A stretch of DNA of 64,000 bases from Lepidurus packardi (lineage: Eukaryota > Arthropoda > Branchiopoda > Notostraca > Triopsidae). The notes below the pieces were generated by a model. That model was not told the DNA's origin and did not search any database. It worked only from the letters and a program-made list of their open reading frames with translations. Shown in pieces: positions 25,701-35,879 of this stretch. Numbering within the stretch: the stretch's first letter is position 1; each line of letters begins with the position of its first letter. A program made the translations under genes and the position numbers. The DNA lies in contig JAKZAN010000080.1 of assembly GCA_023053545.1 (NCBI GenBank), forward strand, positions 1-64,000. The letters run 5' to 3'.

Positions 25701-27528
25701 TCCTTACGGACTGAATTAATTCCTTACTGACTGAATTAATTCCTTACGGACTGAATTAATTCCTTACGGACTAAATTAATTCCTTACGGACTGAATTAAT
25801 TCCTTACGGTCTGAATTAATTCCGTACGGATTTTATTAATTCCTTACGGACTGAATTAATTCCGTACGGATTTTATTAATTCTTTACGGACTGAATAAAT
25901 TCCTTACGGACTGAATTAATACCTTACGGACTGAATTAAATCCTTACGGACTGAATTAATTCCTTACGGACTGAATTAATTCCTTACGGACTGAATGAAT
26001 TCCTTACTGACTGAATTAATTCCTTACGGACTGAATTAATTCCTTACGGACTAAATTAATTCCTTACGGACTGAATTAATTCCTTACGGACTTAATTAAT
26101 TCCTTACGTACTTAATTAATTCCTTACGGTCTGAATTAATTCCGTACGGATTTTATTAATTCCTTACGGACTGAATTAATTCCGTACGGATTTTATTAAT
26201 TCCTTACGGACTGAATAAATTCCTTACGAACTGAATTAATTCCGTACGGATTTTATTAATTCCTTACGGACTGAATTTATTCATTACGGACTTAATTAAT
26301 CCATTACAGACTGAATTAATTCCTTACGGACTGAATTAATTCCTTACGGACTGAATTAATACCTTACGGACTGAATTAAATCCTTACGGACTGAATTAAT
26401 TCCTTACGGACTAAATTAATTCCTTACGGACTGAATTAATTCCTTACGGACTTAATTAATTCCTTACGGACTGAATTAATTCCTTACGGACTGAATTAAT
26501 TCCTTTCGGACTTAATTAATTCCTTACGGGCTGAATTAATTCCGTACGGATTTTATTAATTCCTTACGGACTGAATTAATTCATTACGGACTTAATTAAT
26601 CCATTACGGACTGAATTATTTCCTTACGTACTGAAGTTATTCCTTACGGACTGAATTAATTCCTTATGGACTGAATTAATTCCTTAATTAATTCCTTACG
26701 GACTGAATTAATTTCATACGGACTGAATTAATTCCTTACGGACTGAATTAATTCCTTACTGACTGAATTAATTCCTTACGGACTGAATTAATTCCTTACG
26801 GACTGAATTAATTCCTTACGGACTGAATTAATTCCTTACGGCCTGAATTAATTCCGTACGGATTTTATTAATTCCTTACGGACTGAATTAATCCATTACG
26901 GACTGAATTATTTCCTTACGTACTGAAGTTATTCCTTACGGACTGAATTAATTCCTTACGGACTGAATTAATTCCTTAATTAATTCCTTACGGACTGAAT
27001 TAATTTCATACGGACTGAATTAATTCCTTACGGACTGAATTAATTCCTTACGGACTGAATTAATACCTTACGGACTGAATTAAATCCTTAGGGACTGAAT
27101 TAATTCCTTACGGACTGAATTAATTCCTTACGGACTGAATTAATTCCTTACGGACTGAATTAATTCCTTACGGACTGAATTAATTCCTTACGGACTGAAT
27201 TAATGCCTTACTGACTTAATTAATTCCTTACGGACTGAATTAATTCCTTACGGACTAAATTAATTCCTTACGGACTGAATTAATTCCTTACGGACTTAAT
27301 TAATTCCTTACGGACTGAATTAATTCCTTTCGGACTTAGTTAATTCCTTACGTACTTAATTAATTCCTTACGGTCTGAATTAATTCCGTACGGATTTTAT
27401 TAATTCCTTACGGACTGAATTAATTCATTACGGACTTAATTAATCCATTACGGACTGAATTATTTCTTTACGTACTGAAGTTATTCCTTACGGACTGAAT
27501 TAATTACTTACGGACTGAATTATTTCCT

Positions 27529-27798
27529 TACATACTGAAATAATTCCTTACGGACTGAATTAATTCCTTACGGACTGAATTAATTCCTTAATTAATTCCT
27601 TACGGACTGAATTAATTTCATACGGATTGAATTAATTCCTTAATTAATTCCTTACGGACTGAATTAATTTCATACGGATTGAATTAATTCATTACGGACT
27701 TAATTAATCGATTACGGACTGAATTAATTCCTTACGGACTGAATTAATTCCTTACGGACTAAATTAATTCCTTACGGACTGAATTAATTCCGTACGGA
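27529..27798. repeat. Left flank of LINE copy 2, duplicated on the right flank
   Basis: From tacatactgaaat at 27529 to the ccgtacgga before the T tract, the variant order matches 32618-32839 on the other side of copy 2. The left version is longer by 52 bp because the stretch from the short monomer through the tttcatacggattg monomer is doubled (about 27586-27690). It may be a very long target-site duplication or a product of satellite recombination. Confidence 0.6.
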
Positions 27799-27844
27799 TT
27801 TTTTTTTTTTTTTTTTTTTTTTTTATTTATTTATTTATTTAGGC
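27799..27844 (-). repeat. (TAAA)n plus poly-A tail, LINE copy 2
   Basis: On the plus strand this is a T run (27799-27824) then ATTT repeats to 27841, which reads on the minus strand as four TAAA units, a T and 26 A residues. Up to four of the T bases may belong to the target, since satellite monomers of the form ccgtacggatttt occur throughout the array. Confidence 0.93.
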
Positions 27845-27859
27845 GTAGGCTAATGCCTA
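27840..27859 (-). other. Short hairpin before the TAAA tail, copy 2
   Basis: TAGGC (27840-27844) and GCCTA (27855-27859) are the counterpart of the copy 1 hairpin and are unchanged. Confidence 0.5.
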
Positions 27860-28042
27860 TTGCCTTTCTTACAGTATCTACAACCTGGATTTCGATAATC
27901 ATCATAACCTCATGAGTGGGTTTGTGTTCCACTCTTAACTTGGGTGAACAAACCACGAGTGAGGAAACTTGTTTGAAATGACTAGGGTTGATGGGTGCAA
28001 GATAAAAATAACGTAAAAGGGTTTGTGAAACAGGGCTTAAAA
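27842..28042 (-). other. 3' UTR of LINE copy 2
   Basis: Non-coding tail downstream of ORF2 on the minus strand. The imperfect stem-loop of copy 1 is kept, with arms at 27908-27930 and 27946-27964 and intact pairing. Two base differences from copy 1 lie outside the stems. Confidence 0.85.
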
Positions 28043-31000
28043 TTAGCGACAGGAATCAATAGCTTTCTGCATGAAGGTGACAAGGGCGGGAAAAGCCTTC
28101 GAGGTAGTAAGTACAGAGTTTACACTAAAATGAACTTTTAGTTTGCTCAGTTCTCGTAGAAGTTCGGCTCTCTCCTTATTAATTCTTCGGCAGTGAAACA
28201 ATAAGTGGGGTAGGTCTTGTTTGGACCGGTCTTGGCAGTCACAGATGTCAGAGTCCGTTTTAGCAATTCGTTTTAAGTAGCATTTAGTTGGGAAGTGTGT
28301 CGTTCTAAGTTGGATTATCTTGCTTAAGATAGGTCTGGTTATTTGAAGGGATGCAATATCTTGAGAAGGGATAGTGATGAGATCTTTCAATGGGTTTGTA
28401 CAGTTTTGCCATCGTTCCCTCCACTGGGTCATTATCATTACGTCTATTTGTTCCAGGGCTTCTTTTTCGGACTTCGGGCGTGTTTTCCATGCTTTTGCCG
28501 TGAGGAGTCTAGCTCTCTCGGAACAAGACATGTACCGTTTATGCTTGGAGTATTTTGCTTGTGTGGGCCATTTATTCCAATTCCGTCTTGCGAAAATCCT
28601 TAGCATTGATTTCTGGAGTATAAGGTCCAGCGGAGGGAGACCCGCTTCCACTTCTAATGCTGCTGATGGCGTCGTTGATAGGGCTCCTGTGATAATAAGG
28701 AGTCCCCTTCGGAATAGTTGACTCAATGGGAGTAGTCCAGTATGTGAGATGTTGTTCCAAGCTGCGTATCCGTACCTCAGTTTTGAGAGTATAGTGGCTT
28801 GAACAACATTTCTGAGTTGCTTGCAGGTGATTGTTCTTGAGGATTTGCTGAGTTTTTTCAGACGTTGTAGGATTGAATTTACCTGAGCTGCTAGGAAGTG
28901 TGTATGGCTAGTCCATTTCAACTGGCTGTCGAATATGACGCCCAGGTATCTAACTGCTTTTTTCGGGAATATCGTGTTTTCTCCCCAAAGAAGTGGGGCG
29001 TCTTCCTGTGAGCGTCTCCTAGAAAAATGGATCAGTTCCGTCTTCTCCTTGGAAAATTCGAGGTGTAGCTTTGTGCCCCATTTTTCTAGGGAACTGATGT
29101 TTTTTGCCAAGAACTGAGCATTCCATTCGCTGGAGGGTCCCGAAACGTGGAAAAGTAAATCATCAGCAAAGGCCCCGGACAACATTCTTTTTCTTTTAAT
29201 GATCTGGAGAGCCCCATTAATGTAGACCAGAAATAGTATAGGTGATAATGGGGAACCTTGCGGAACTCCTTTATAAATGTTAAAATTGTCACTTCTTTCA
29301 GCTCCATTTTCAACGAAAGCGTGCCTGTTTTTCAAGAAACTTTCTATCCAATTAGTTAATTTAGGCGGAATCTTACGCTGGCGTAATTCGGTGACAAGTT
29401 TCTTGTGTACTACATTGTCAAACGCCCCTTTTATATCCAGTAACAATGCAGTGTGAACTTTGTTTTTATCAAAACTCGAAAGAACTTCGTTGCTTAGGCT
29501 GAGGAGCGCGTCGGTCGTGGATCTGTGTGGACGGAAACCCCATTGGTTTTCTGCTAGAACATTGTTTTCTTCGAGAAATGATTGCAAACGCAACGTAAGT
29601 GCTTTTTCCATTACTTTCCCCAAAACAGGTAAGAGAGAAATTGGTCTAAAACTTTTTATCGTTGAGTAATCTTGTTTGTCTGGTTTTGGAAGTGGAAGTA
29701 CTTTGGCCATTTTCCAGGTAGACGGGTAAAATCCCATCGAGAATGAAGCGTTAATTACGTTAACCATTATTTCGCCAATGACTGCCCATATCTCTTTGAG
29801 GACCCTGGGTTGTATACCGTCATGGCCAGCAGCTTTATTAGGGCGGAGCTCTTTGACAATGTTAGAAATTTCTTCTAAAGAGAAACTTTGTGTTGCTGAG
29901 AGGTTTTGGGATCTTAGATGATGAGACTCATTGTGAGAAGTCCTGGGGGAGATTTGATCCACGTAAGGGCCCCCCTCTAGTAATTTCGTCGCCACATAGT
30001 TTAATTTGGATCTTGCGTTTGGAAAGGGTAGACCATCTTCTTGCTTTAGTTGTTCGATTCGGCTGTTTTGTTTAGTTCGGAACATGCGATCTAGGGTCCA
30101 TATGCTAGTATTGATTGTATTCAATTGTAATGACCAGAACTGATCTCGGCATTTTCTTGTTTCTGTTCTGTATAAGTTTCTCAAGTGTCTCCAAATTTTT
30201 TCACGTTCGGAACCGCCGTACTTTCTGTAGATGTTTAGAGCTTTCGCTGCCTGTTTCCTTAGGTATCCAAGTTTATTGTTCCACCATGGGTTTTTACAGT
30301 TAAAATTTGATTTCCTAGGAATATTTGCATTCATAGCATTTTGAATTGTTGACGTGAGCAGCTCAACAGCTTGATCTAAGGCAGAGGAGTTGGAAAGCTC
30401 AGAGAAGCAATGCTTGTGGGTTGAAAGCTCCTTAACAATGTCTGAACGTAGCTTCTCCCAGTTCGCTTTTTGATAGCACCACCAGGATTTTGTGACCACG
30501 TTAGTAGAGCATGGGAGGTCGACGGTGAGTTCGATCGCCACGTGGTCTGACTCGTTGTAGTAATGTGAGTCTTCTAGAATTTTCCAGTTTACCACGTCGG
30601 ATAGTTGTGAAGAAACCCAAGTTAAGTCTATGGTTGATCGGTGACCCCGTTCATTTAGGAATGTTGGTACGTTCCGTGTGTTGACAAGTGAAAGATTGTG
30701 TTCCATAACAAAGTTATACAGCTCATTGCCTGGGTTATCTGGTGTTTTACTCTCCCATAGCCAGTGGTGGGCATTAAAATCGCCTGTGATGATTACTTTA
30801 GAACTCAGATTATGGTAGCGATCCCATATGTCTTGGAGGAGTTCAGTCATATTTTCCGTGTGTCTTCTGTAGAGTGCTATAAGAAGGACTGGGGCAACAT
30901 TTGGGCTTTGAAGTCTTAAGACAGCATACAGCGGCTTTATTTCTATTATGTATCCTGGACTTTCCCTCTTGCTAAGGATTATTATTCCCTCGTATTCTGT

Positions 31001-31171
31001 GCCAGCTTTGACTATATTATAGCCCATAACAGTGGAGCGTTGATAATTTTGGGGTGGTTCGATTGCGATTATTGTATCAATTGCTCTCCTGTTCGCTTCT
31101 CTGGTAAGTTCTTCTAGTTGATTTTTACTTTTCCTGATATTTTGGATGATAAGTTTGAGTCCGTCGGTCAT
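28043..31171 (-). CDS. LINE ORF2 endonuclease/reverse transcriptase, copy 2
   Basis: A 1042-residue counterpart of copy 1 ORF2 with the same domain order: apurinic-type endonuclease (N11, E38, Y101, D131, N133, D182, SDH 208-210), reverse transcriptase (D579, GVPQGS, FADD with D670 and D671) and a C-terminal Cys/His motif. After T780 it reads ITCK where copy 1 reads SK, owing to six bases (tcacct) absent from copy 1 (on the plus strand within about 28823-28831). Within the C-terminal motif it has CDC where copy 1 has CAC (residue 978). Other differences seen are silent. The ATG overlaps the ORF1 stop as ATGA at 31168-31171. There is no frameshift or premature stop, so it is potentially functional. 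Confidence 0.96.
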   Translation of the reverse strand: MTDGLKLIIQNIRKSKNQLEELTREANRRAIDTIIAIEPPQNYQRSTVMGYNIVKAGTEYEGIIILSKRESPGYIIEIKPLYAVLRLQSPNVAPVLLIALYRRHTENMTELLQDIWDRYHNLSSKVIITGDFNAHHWLWESKTPDNPGNELYNFVMEHNLSLVNTRNVPTFLNERGHRSTIDLTWVSSQLSDVVNWKILEDSHYYNESDHVAIELTVDLPCSTNVVTKSWWCYQKANWEKLRSDIVKELSTHKHCFSELSNSSALDQAVELLTSTIQNAMNANIPRKSNFNCKNPWWNNKLGYLRKQAAKALNIYRKYGGSEREKIWRHLRNLYRTETRKCRDQFWSLQLNTINTSIWTLDRMFRTKQNSRIEQLKQEDGLPFPNARSKLNYVATKLLEGGPYVDQISPRTSHNESHHLRSQNLSATQSFSLEEISNIVKELRPNKAAGHDGIQPRVLKEIWAVIGEIMVNVINASFSMGFYPSTWKMAKVLPLPKPDKQDYSTIKSFRPISLLPVLGKVMEKALTLRLQSFLEENNVLAENQWGFRPHRSTTDALLSLSNEVLSSFDKNKVHTALLLDIKGAFDNVVHKKLVTELRQRKIPPKLTNWIESFLKNRHAFVENGAERSDNFNIYKGVPQGSPLSPILFLVYINGALQIIKRKRMLSGAFADDLLFHVSGPSSEWNAQFLAKNISSLEKWGTKLHLEFSKEKTELIHFSRRRSQEDAPLLWGENTIFPKKAVRYLGVIFDSQLKWTSHTHFLAAQVNSILQRLKKLSKSSRTITCKQLRNVVQATILSKLRYGYAAWNNISHTGLLPLSQLFRRGLLIITGALSTTPSAALEVEAGLPPLDLILQKSMLRIFARRNWNKWPTQAKYSKHKRYMSCSERARLLTAKAWKTRPKSEKEALEQIDVMIMTQWRERWQNCTNPLKDLITIPSQDIASLQITRPILSKIIQLRTTHFPTKCYLKRIAKTDSDICDCQDRSKQDLPHLLFHCRRINKERAELLRELSKLKVHFSVNSVLTTSKAFPALVTFMQKAIDSCR
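31168..31171 (-). promoter_or_regulatory. ATGA stop-start overlap between ORF1 and ORF2, copy 2
   Basis: TCAT on the plus strand. It is the same 4-base overlap of the ORF1 stop with the ORF2 start as in copy 1, so the arrangement belongs to the element and is not an accident of one copy. Confidence 0.7.
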
Positions 31172-32421
31172 TGCCTCCGGGTTGTTTTGTTGCGGTCGGA
31201 AATTTTTCGTATGTGATCAATGCGAACGGGGCATGATGGATCATACGTTGCGTGTATTCCTTTGCAGTTTGAGCATTTTAGATTTTTGGAGTTGCAGCTC
31301 CTAGTTTCGTGATCGGTGCGGGCGCACTTGCCGCATTTCGAGCTTGTGCTCTTACAATTCAAAGCAATGTGTCCGTATTCTTGGCAGCGAAAACATTGGA
31401 CTACAGGGGAACGACGGGTGTCTTCTATTTGGACTCGACGATTATATGCGTAGAGTGAACCGAGGTTTAGCAATGATTTTTTACACTCGATTGAGGAGCA
31501 AGTGAACCTGATAGAGCCGTAGGCTTTGCCACTGTCTGGATTTAGCGGTTTGGCTATCCCCGCCTCGAAGTTCCAACCCAAGTCGTTTTTTTCCGATATG
31601 TGCTTCAGGATGTCTGAAATAGTTTGATCTTTCGGCAGTTGGTGGATAATGACGTCATAGTTCGGCTGACGTGTGATGGTTTTTACAGAGCCAAGAGTAG
31701 GCAGTTTCGCCGATTTGAGAGGGGCTTCACTTTTTTTCTTGTCTTCCTTGTTCTTAAACGTCAGGAAGATTTTGCCTGACTTTGTTTTATTGGCAAGGAC
31801 TGGTTTAGGGGCTTCAGGGCAAATTTGTGATAGGTCTTTTTCAATCAGCTCCAGTAGGTCTTTGCGCGAAAAAGTTGCGTCTCTTTTAGCGTTGTCTTCC
31901 AATTCAATACAGAGGACATCTTCTGGTAAATCATCGTTGCCGGTTTGCATATTACCCGATCGGGTGTTAGGAATGGTTGTTGAGGGTTTACCAACCACTT
32001 GGGACCAAGACGCAGCACTGGGAGGGTTATTGACTTGTTGTCCAACTGCGTTAATGAATTGATCTGACAGGGTTTCGATTTTCATGGTTAAGAGTTCCAC
32101 TTTGCCAGAAAGAGCCGACACTAGCTCCAAGAGTTCGGTCTTGGTTTCTCTGAGTAAGGATACTTCTCTCATGAGCTTGTCATTACTTTCGAGGACAACT
32201 TTCGCATAGTCGGGAAGGAAAGTTCTTGATGAAGTGTTGGCGAGCGCTACTTGGGGTTGGGTTGGGTCTGTTGGGATAGTTCTTTTAACCGGGGGGTCGT
32301 CTTGAGGGCTGCGTTTACGTTTAGACTCAGGGGTTTGGAATTCAGGATTGTCTATATCAATATCTTGGACGTTTTCCTGGGCCCTCCTCCGCGAGGAGGA
32401 GGGAACCGGGCTTCGCCTCAT
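31168..32421 (-). CDS. LINE ORF1 gag-like RNA-binding protein, copy 2
   Basis: A 417-residue protein identical in amino-acid sequence to copy 1 ORF1: a basic proline-rich N-terminus, a coiled coil at about 76-122, an RRM-like region and three zinc knuckles (C343-C356, C363-C376, C383-C397). It starts at the ATG whose complement is at 32419-32421. Identity of the whole protein between two separate insertions means either recent retrotransposition from closely related sources or selection on function. The first is better supported, because silent sites are almost unchanged as well. Confidence 0.95.
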   Translation of the reverse strand: MRRSPVPSSSRRRAQENVQDIDIDNPEFQTPESKRKRSPQDDPPVKRTIPTDPTQPQVALANTSSRTFLPDYAKVVLESNDKLMREVSLLRETKTELLELVSALSGKVELLTMKIETLSDQFINAVGQQVNNPPSAASWSQVVGKPSTTIPNTRSGNMQTGNDDLPEDVLCIELEDNAKRDATFSRKDLLELIEKDLSQICPEAPKPVLANKTKSGKIFLTFKNKEDKKKSEAPLKSAKLPTLGSVKTITRQPNYDVIIHQLPKDQTISDILKHISEKNDLGWNFEAGIAKPLNPDSGKAYGSIRFTCSSIECKKSLLNLGSLYAYNRRVQIEDTRRSPVVQCFRCQEYGHIALNCKSTSSKCGKCARTDHETRSCNSKNLKCSNCKGIHATYDPSCPVRIDHIRKISDRNKTTRRQ

Positions 32422-32617
32422 AGTCAAAACACCACTTTTTGGTTCACTAGTTTTGTCGTTTCAGGATATTTTAGACAAATGGGAAAGTAACTGTAGTTCA
32501 CTACCACCACTTGGACACTAATTGATATAGGACAATTGACTGAAACAGCAGTTTTTGTGTTTCAAATGGGTAAATATTGTGGAGCTATTGGATACACTTC
32601 TGACCAGTGCAGCAGCA
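32422..32617 (-). promoter_or_regulatory. 5' UTR and presumed internal promoter region, LINE copy 2
   Basis: About 196 bp upstream of ORF1 on the minus strand, the same as copy 1 except that the first roughly 11 bases (gggagaggcgc) are missing. The satellite begins at tacatactg (32618). Confidence 0.5.
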
Positions 32618-32839
32618 TACATACTGAAATAATTCCTTACGGACTGAATTAATTCCTTACGGACTGAATTAATTCCTTAATTAATTCCTTACGGACTGAA
32701 TTAATTTCATACGGACTGAATTAATTCATTACGGACTTAATTAATCGATTACGGACTGAATTAATTCCTTACGGACTGAATTAATTCCTTACGGACTAAA
32801 TTAATTCCTTACGGACTGAATTAATTCCTTACGGATTTT
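32618..32839. repeat. Right flank of LINE copy 2, matching the left flank
   Basis: 222 bp with the same variant order as 27529-27802: tacatactgaaat, two standard monomers, the short monomer, tttcatacgg, cattacggactt, tcgattacgg, standard monomers, cggactaaa, then a direct step to cggatttt. It differs from the left flank by the 52-bp doubling and a cctt/ccgt change. Confidence 0.6.
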
Positions 32840-35800
32840 ATTAATTCCTTAAGTACTGAATTAATTCCGTACGGATTTTATTAATTCCTTACGGACTGAA
32901 TAAATTCCTTACGGACTGAATTAATACCTTACGGACTGAATTAAATCCTTACGGACTGAATTAATTCCTTACGGACTGAATTAATTCCTTACGGACTGAA
33001 TTAATTCCTTACTGACTGAATTAATTCCTTACGGACTGAATTAATTCCTTACGGACTAAATTAATTCCTTACGGACTGAATTAATTCCTTACGGTCTGAA
33101 TTAATTCCGTACGGATTTTATTAATTCCTTACGGACTGAATTAATTCCGTACGGATTTTATTAATTCTTTACGGACTGAATAAATTCCTTACGGACTGAA
33201 TTAATACCTTACGGACTGAATTAAATCCTTACGGACTGAATTAATTCCTTACGGACTGAATTAATTCCTTACGGACTGAATGAATTCCTTACTGACTGAA
33301 TTAATTCCTTACGGACTGAATTAATTCCTTACGGACTAAATTAATTCCTTACGGACTGAATTAATTCCTTACGGACTTAATTAATTCCTTACGTACTTAA
33401 TTATTTCCTTACGGTCTGAATTAATTCCGTACGGATTTTATTAATTCCTTACGGACTGAATTAATTCCGTACGGATTTTATTAATTCATTACGGACTGAA
33501 TAAATTCCTTACGAACTGAATTAATTCCGTACGGATTTTATTAATTCCTTACGGACTGAATTTATTCATTACGGACTTAATTAATCCATTACAGACTGAA
33601 TTAATTCCTTACGGACTGAATTAATTCCTTACGGACTGAATTAATACCTTACGGACTGAATTAAATCCTTACGGACTGAATTAATTCCTTACGGACTAAA
33701 TTAATTCCTTACGGACTGAATTAATTCCTTACGGACTTAATTAATTCCTTACGGACTGAATTAATTCCTTACGGACTGAATTAATTCATTACGGACTTAA
33801 TTAATCCATTTTGGACTGAATTATTTCTTTACGTACTGAAGTTATTCCTTACGGACTGAATTAATTACTTACGGACTGAATTATTTCCTTACAGACTGAA
33901 TTAATTCCTTACGGACTGAATTAATTCCTTACGGACTGAATTAATTCTTACGGACTGAATTAATTCCTTACGGCCTGAATTTATTCCGTACGGATTTTAT
34001 TAATTCCTTACGGACTGAATTAATTCATTACGGACTTAATTAATCCATTACGGACTGAATTATTTCCTTACGTACTGAAGTTATTCCTTACGGACTGAAT
34101 TAATTCCTTACGGACTGAATTAATTCCTTAATTAATTCCTTACGGACTGAATTAATTTCATACGGACTGAATTAATTCCTTACGGACTGAATTAATTCCT
34201 TACGGACTGAATTAATACCTTACGGACTGAATTAAATCCTTACGGACTGAATTAATTCCTTACGGACTGAATTAATTCCTTACGGACTGAATTAATTCCT
34301 TACGGACTGAATTAATACCTTACGGACTGAATTAAAACCTTACGGACTGAATTAATTCCTTACGGACTGAATTAATTCCTTACGGACTGAATTAATTCCT
34401 TACTGACTTAATTAATTCCTTACGGACTGAATTAATTCCTTACGGACTAAATTAATTCCTTACGGACTGAATTAATTCCTTACGGACTTAATTAATTCCT
34501 TACGGACTGAATTAATTCCTTACGGACTGAATTAATTCCTTTCGGACTTAGTTAATTCCTTACGTACTTAATTAATTCCTTACGGTCTGAATTAATTCCG
34601 TACGGATTTTATTAATTCCTTACGGACTGAATTAATTCATTACGGACTTAGTTAATCCATTACGGACTGAATTATTTCTTTACGTACTGAAGTTATTCCT
34701 TACGGACTGAATTAATTACTTACGGACTGAATTATTTCCTTACATACTGAAATAATTCCTTACGGACTGAATTAATTCCTTACGGACTGAATTATTTCCT
34801 TAATTAATTCCTTACGGACTGAATTAATTTCATACGGACTGAATTAATTCATTACGGACTTAATTAATCGATTACGGACTGAATTAATTCCTTACGGACT
34901 GAATTAATTCCTTACGGACTAAATTAATTCCTTACGGACTGAATTAATTCCTTACGGACTTAATTAATTCCTTACGTACTTAATTAATTCCTTACGGTCT
35001 GAATTAATTTCATACGGACTGAATTAATTCATTACGGACTTAATTAATCGATTACGGACTTAATTAATCCATTACAGACTGAATTAATTCCTTACGGACT
35101 GAATTAATTCCTTACGGATTTTATTAATTCCTTACGGACTGAATTAATTCCGTACGGATTTTATTAATTCCTTACGGACTGAATTTATTCATTACGGACT
35201 TAATTAATCCATTACGGACTGAATTATTTCCTTACGTACTGAAGTTATTCCTTACGGACTGAATTAATTCCTTACGGACTGAATTAATTCCTTAATTAAT
35301 TCCTTACGGACTGAATTAATTTCATACGGACTGAATTAATTCCTTACGGACTGAATTAATTCCTTACGGACTGAATTAATTCCTTACGGACTGAATTAAT
35401 TCCTTACTGACTTAATTAATTCCTTACGGACTGAATTAATTCCTTACGGACTAAATTAATTCCTTACGGACTGAATTAATTCCTTACGGACTTAATTAAT
35501 TCCTTACGGACTGAATTAATTCCTTACGGACTGAATTAATTCCTTTCGGACTTAGTTAATTCCTTACGTACTTAATTAATTTCTTACGGTCTGAATTAAT
35601 TCCGTACGGATTTTATTAATTCCTTACGGACTGAATTAATTCATTACGGACTTAGTTAATCCATTACGGACTGAATTATTTCTTTACGTACTGAAGTTAT
35701 TCCTTACGGACTGAATTAATTACTTACGGACTGAATTATTTCCTTACATACTGAAATAATTCCTTACGGACTGAATTAATTCCTTACGGACTGAATTAAT

Positions 35801-35879
35801 TCCTTAATTAATTCCTTACGGACTGAATTAATTTCATACGGACTGAATTAATTCATTACGGACTTAATTAATCGATTAC

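Larger units (their letters stand above)
20876..27798. repeat. 20-bp satellite array, middle segment between the two LINEs
   Basis: About 6.9 kb of the same satellite, in the same direction as on the outer sides, with no gene. Its variant order repeats that of the left segment: tctttacgta at 11163 recurs at 21561 and 22453, and cgggctgaat at 12341 recurs at 23631. The array therefore holds a block duplication into which LINE copy 1 was inserted. Single-base irregularities (cggatttttttaattccttccgg near 23915) are few. Confidence 0.97.
27799..32617 (-). mobile_element. Full-length non-LTR retrotransposon, copy 2 (inverted)
   Basis: The same LINE as copy 1 on the opposite strand, 6.9 kb away. 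Reading on the minus strand: a 5' UTR ending at 32422, ORF1 (31168-32421), ORF2 (28043-31171), a 3' UTR, TAAA repeats and a 26-base A tail (T run at 27799-27824). It begins at tgctgctgcactgg, about 11 bases inside the start of copy 1, so it is slightly shorter at the 5' end. No short target duplication is visible; instead the flanks share a stretch of about 222 bp. Both frames are open. The outer satellite keeps its direction on both sides, so this is a separate insertion and not an inverted duplicate of copy 1 with its flanks. Confidence 0.96.

Noticed and set aside
16060..32617. Inverted duplication of one genomic segment carrying the LINE
   Set aside because: The satellite flanking and separating the copies keeps one direction, and the junctions and tails differ, so two insertions fit better.
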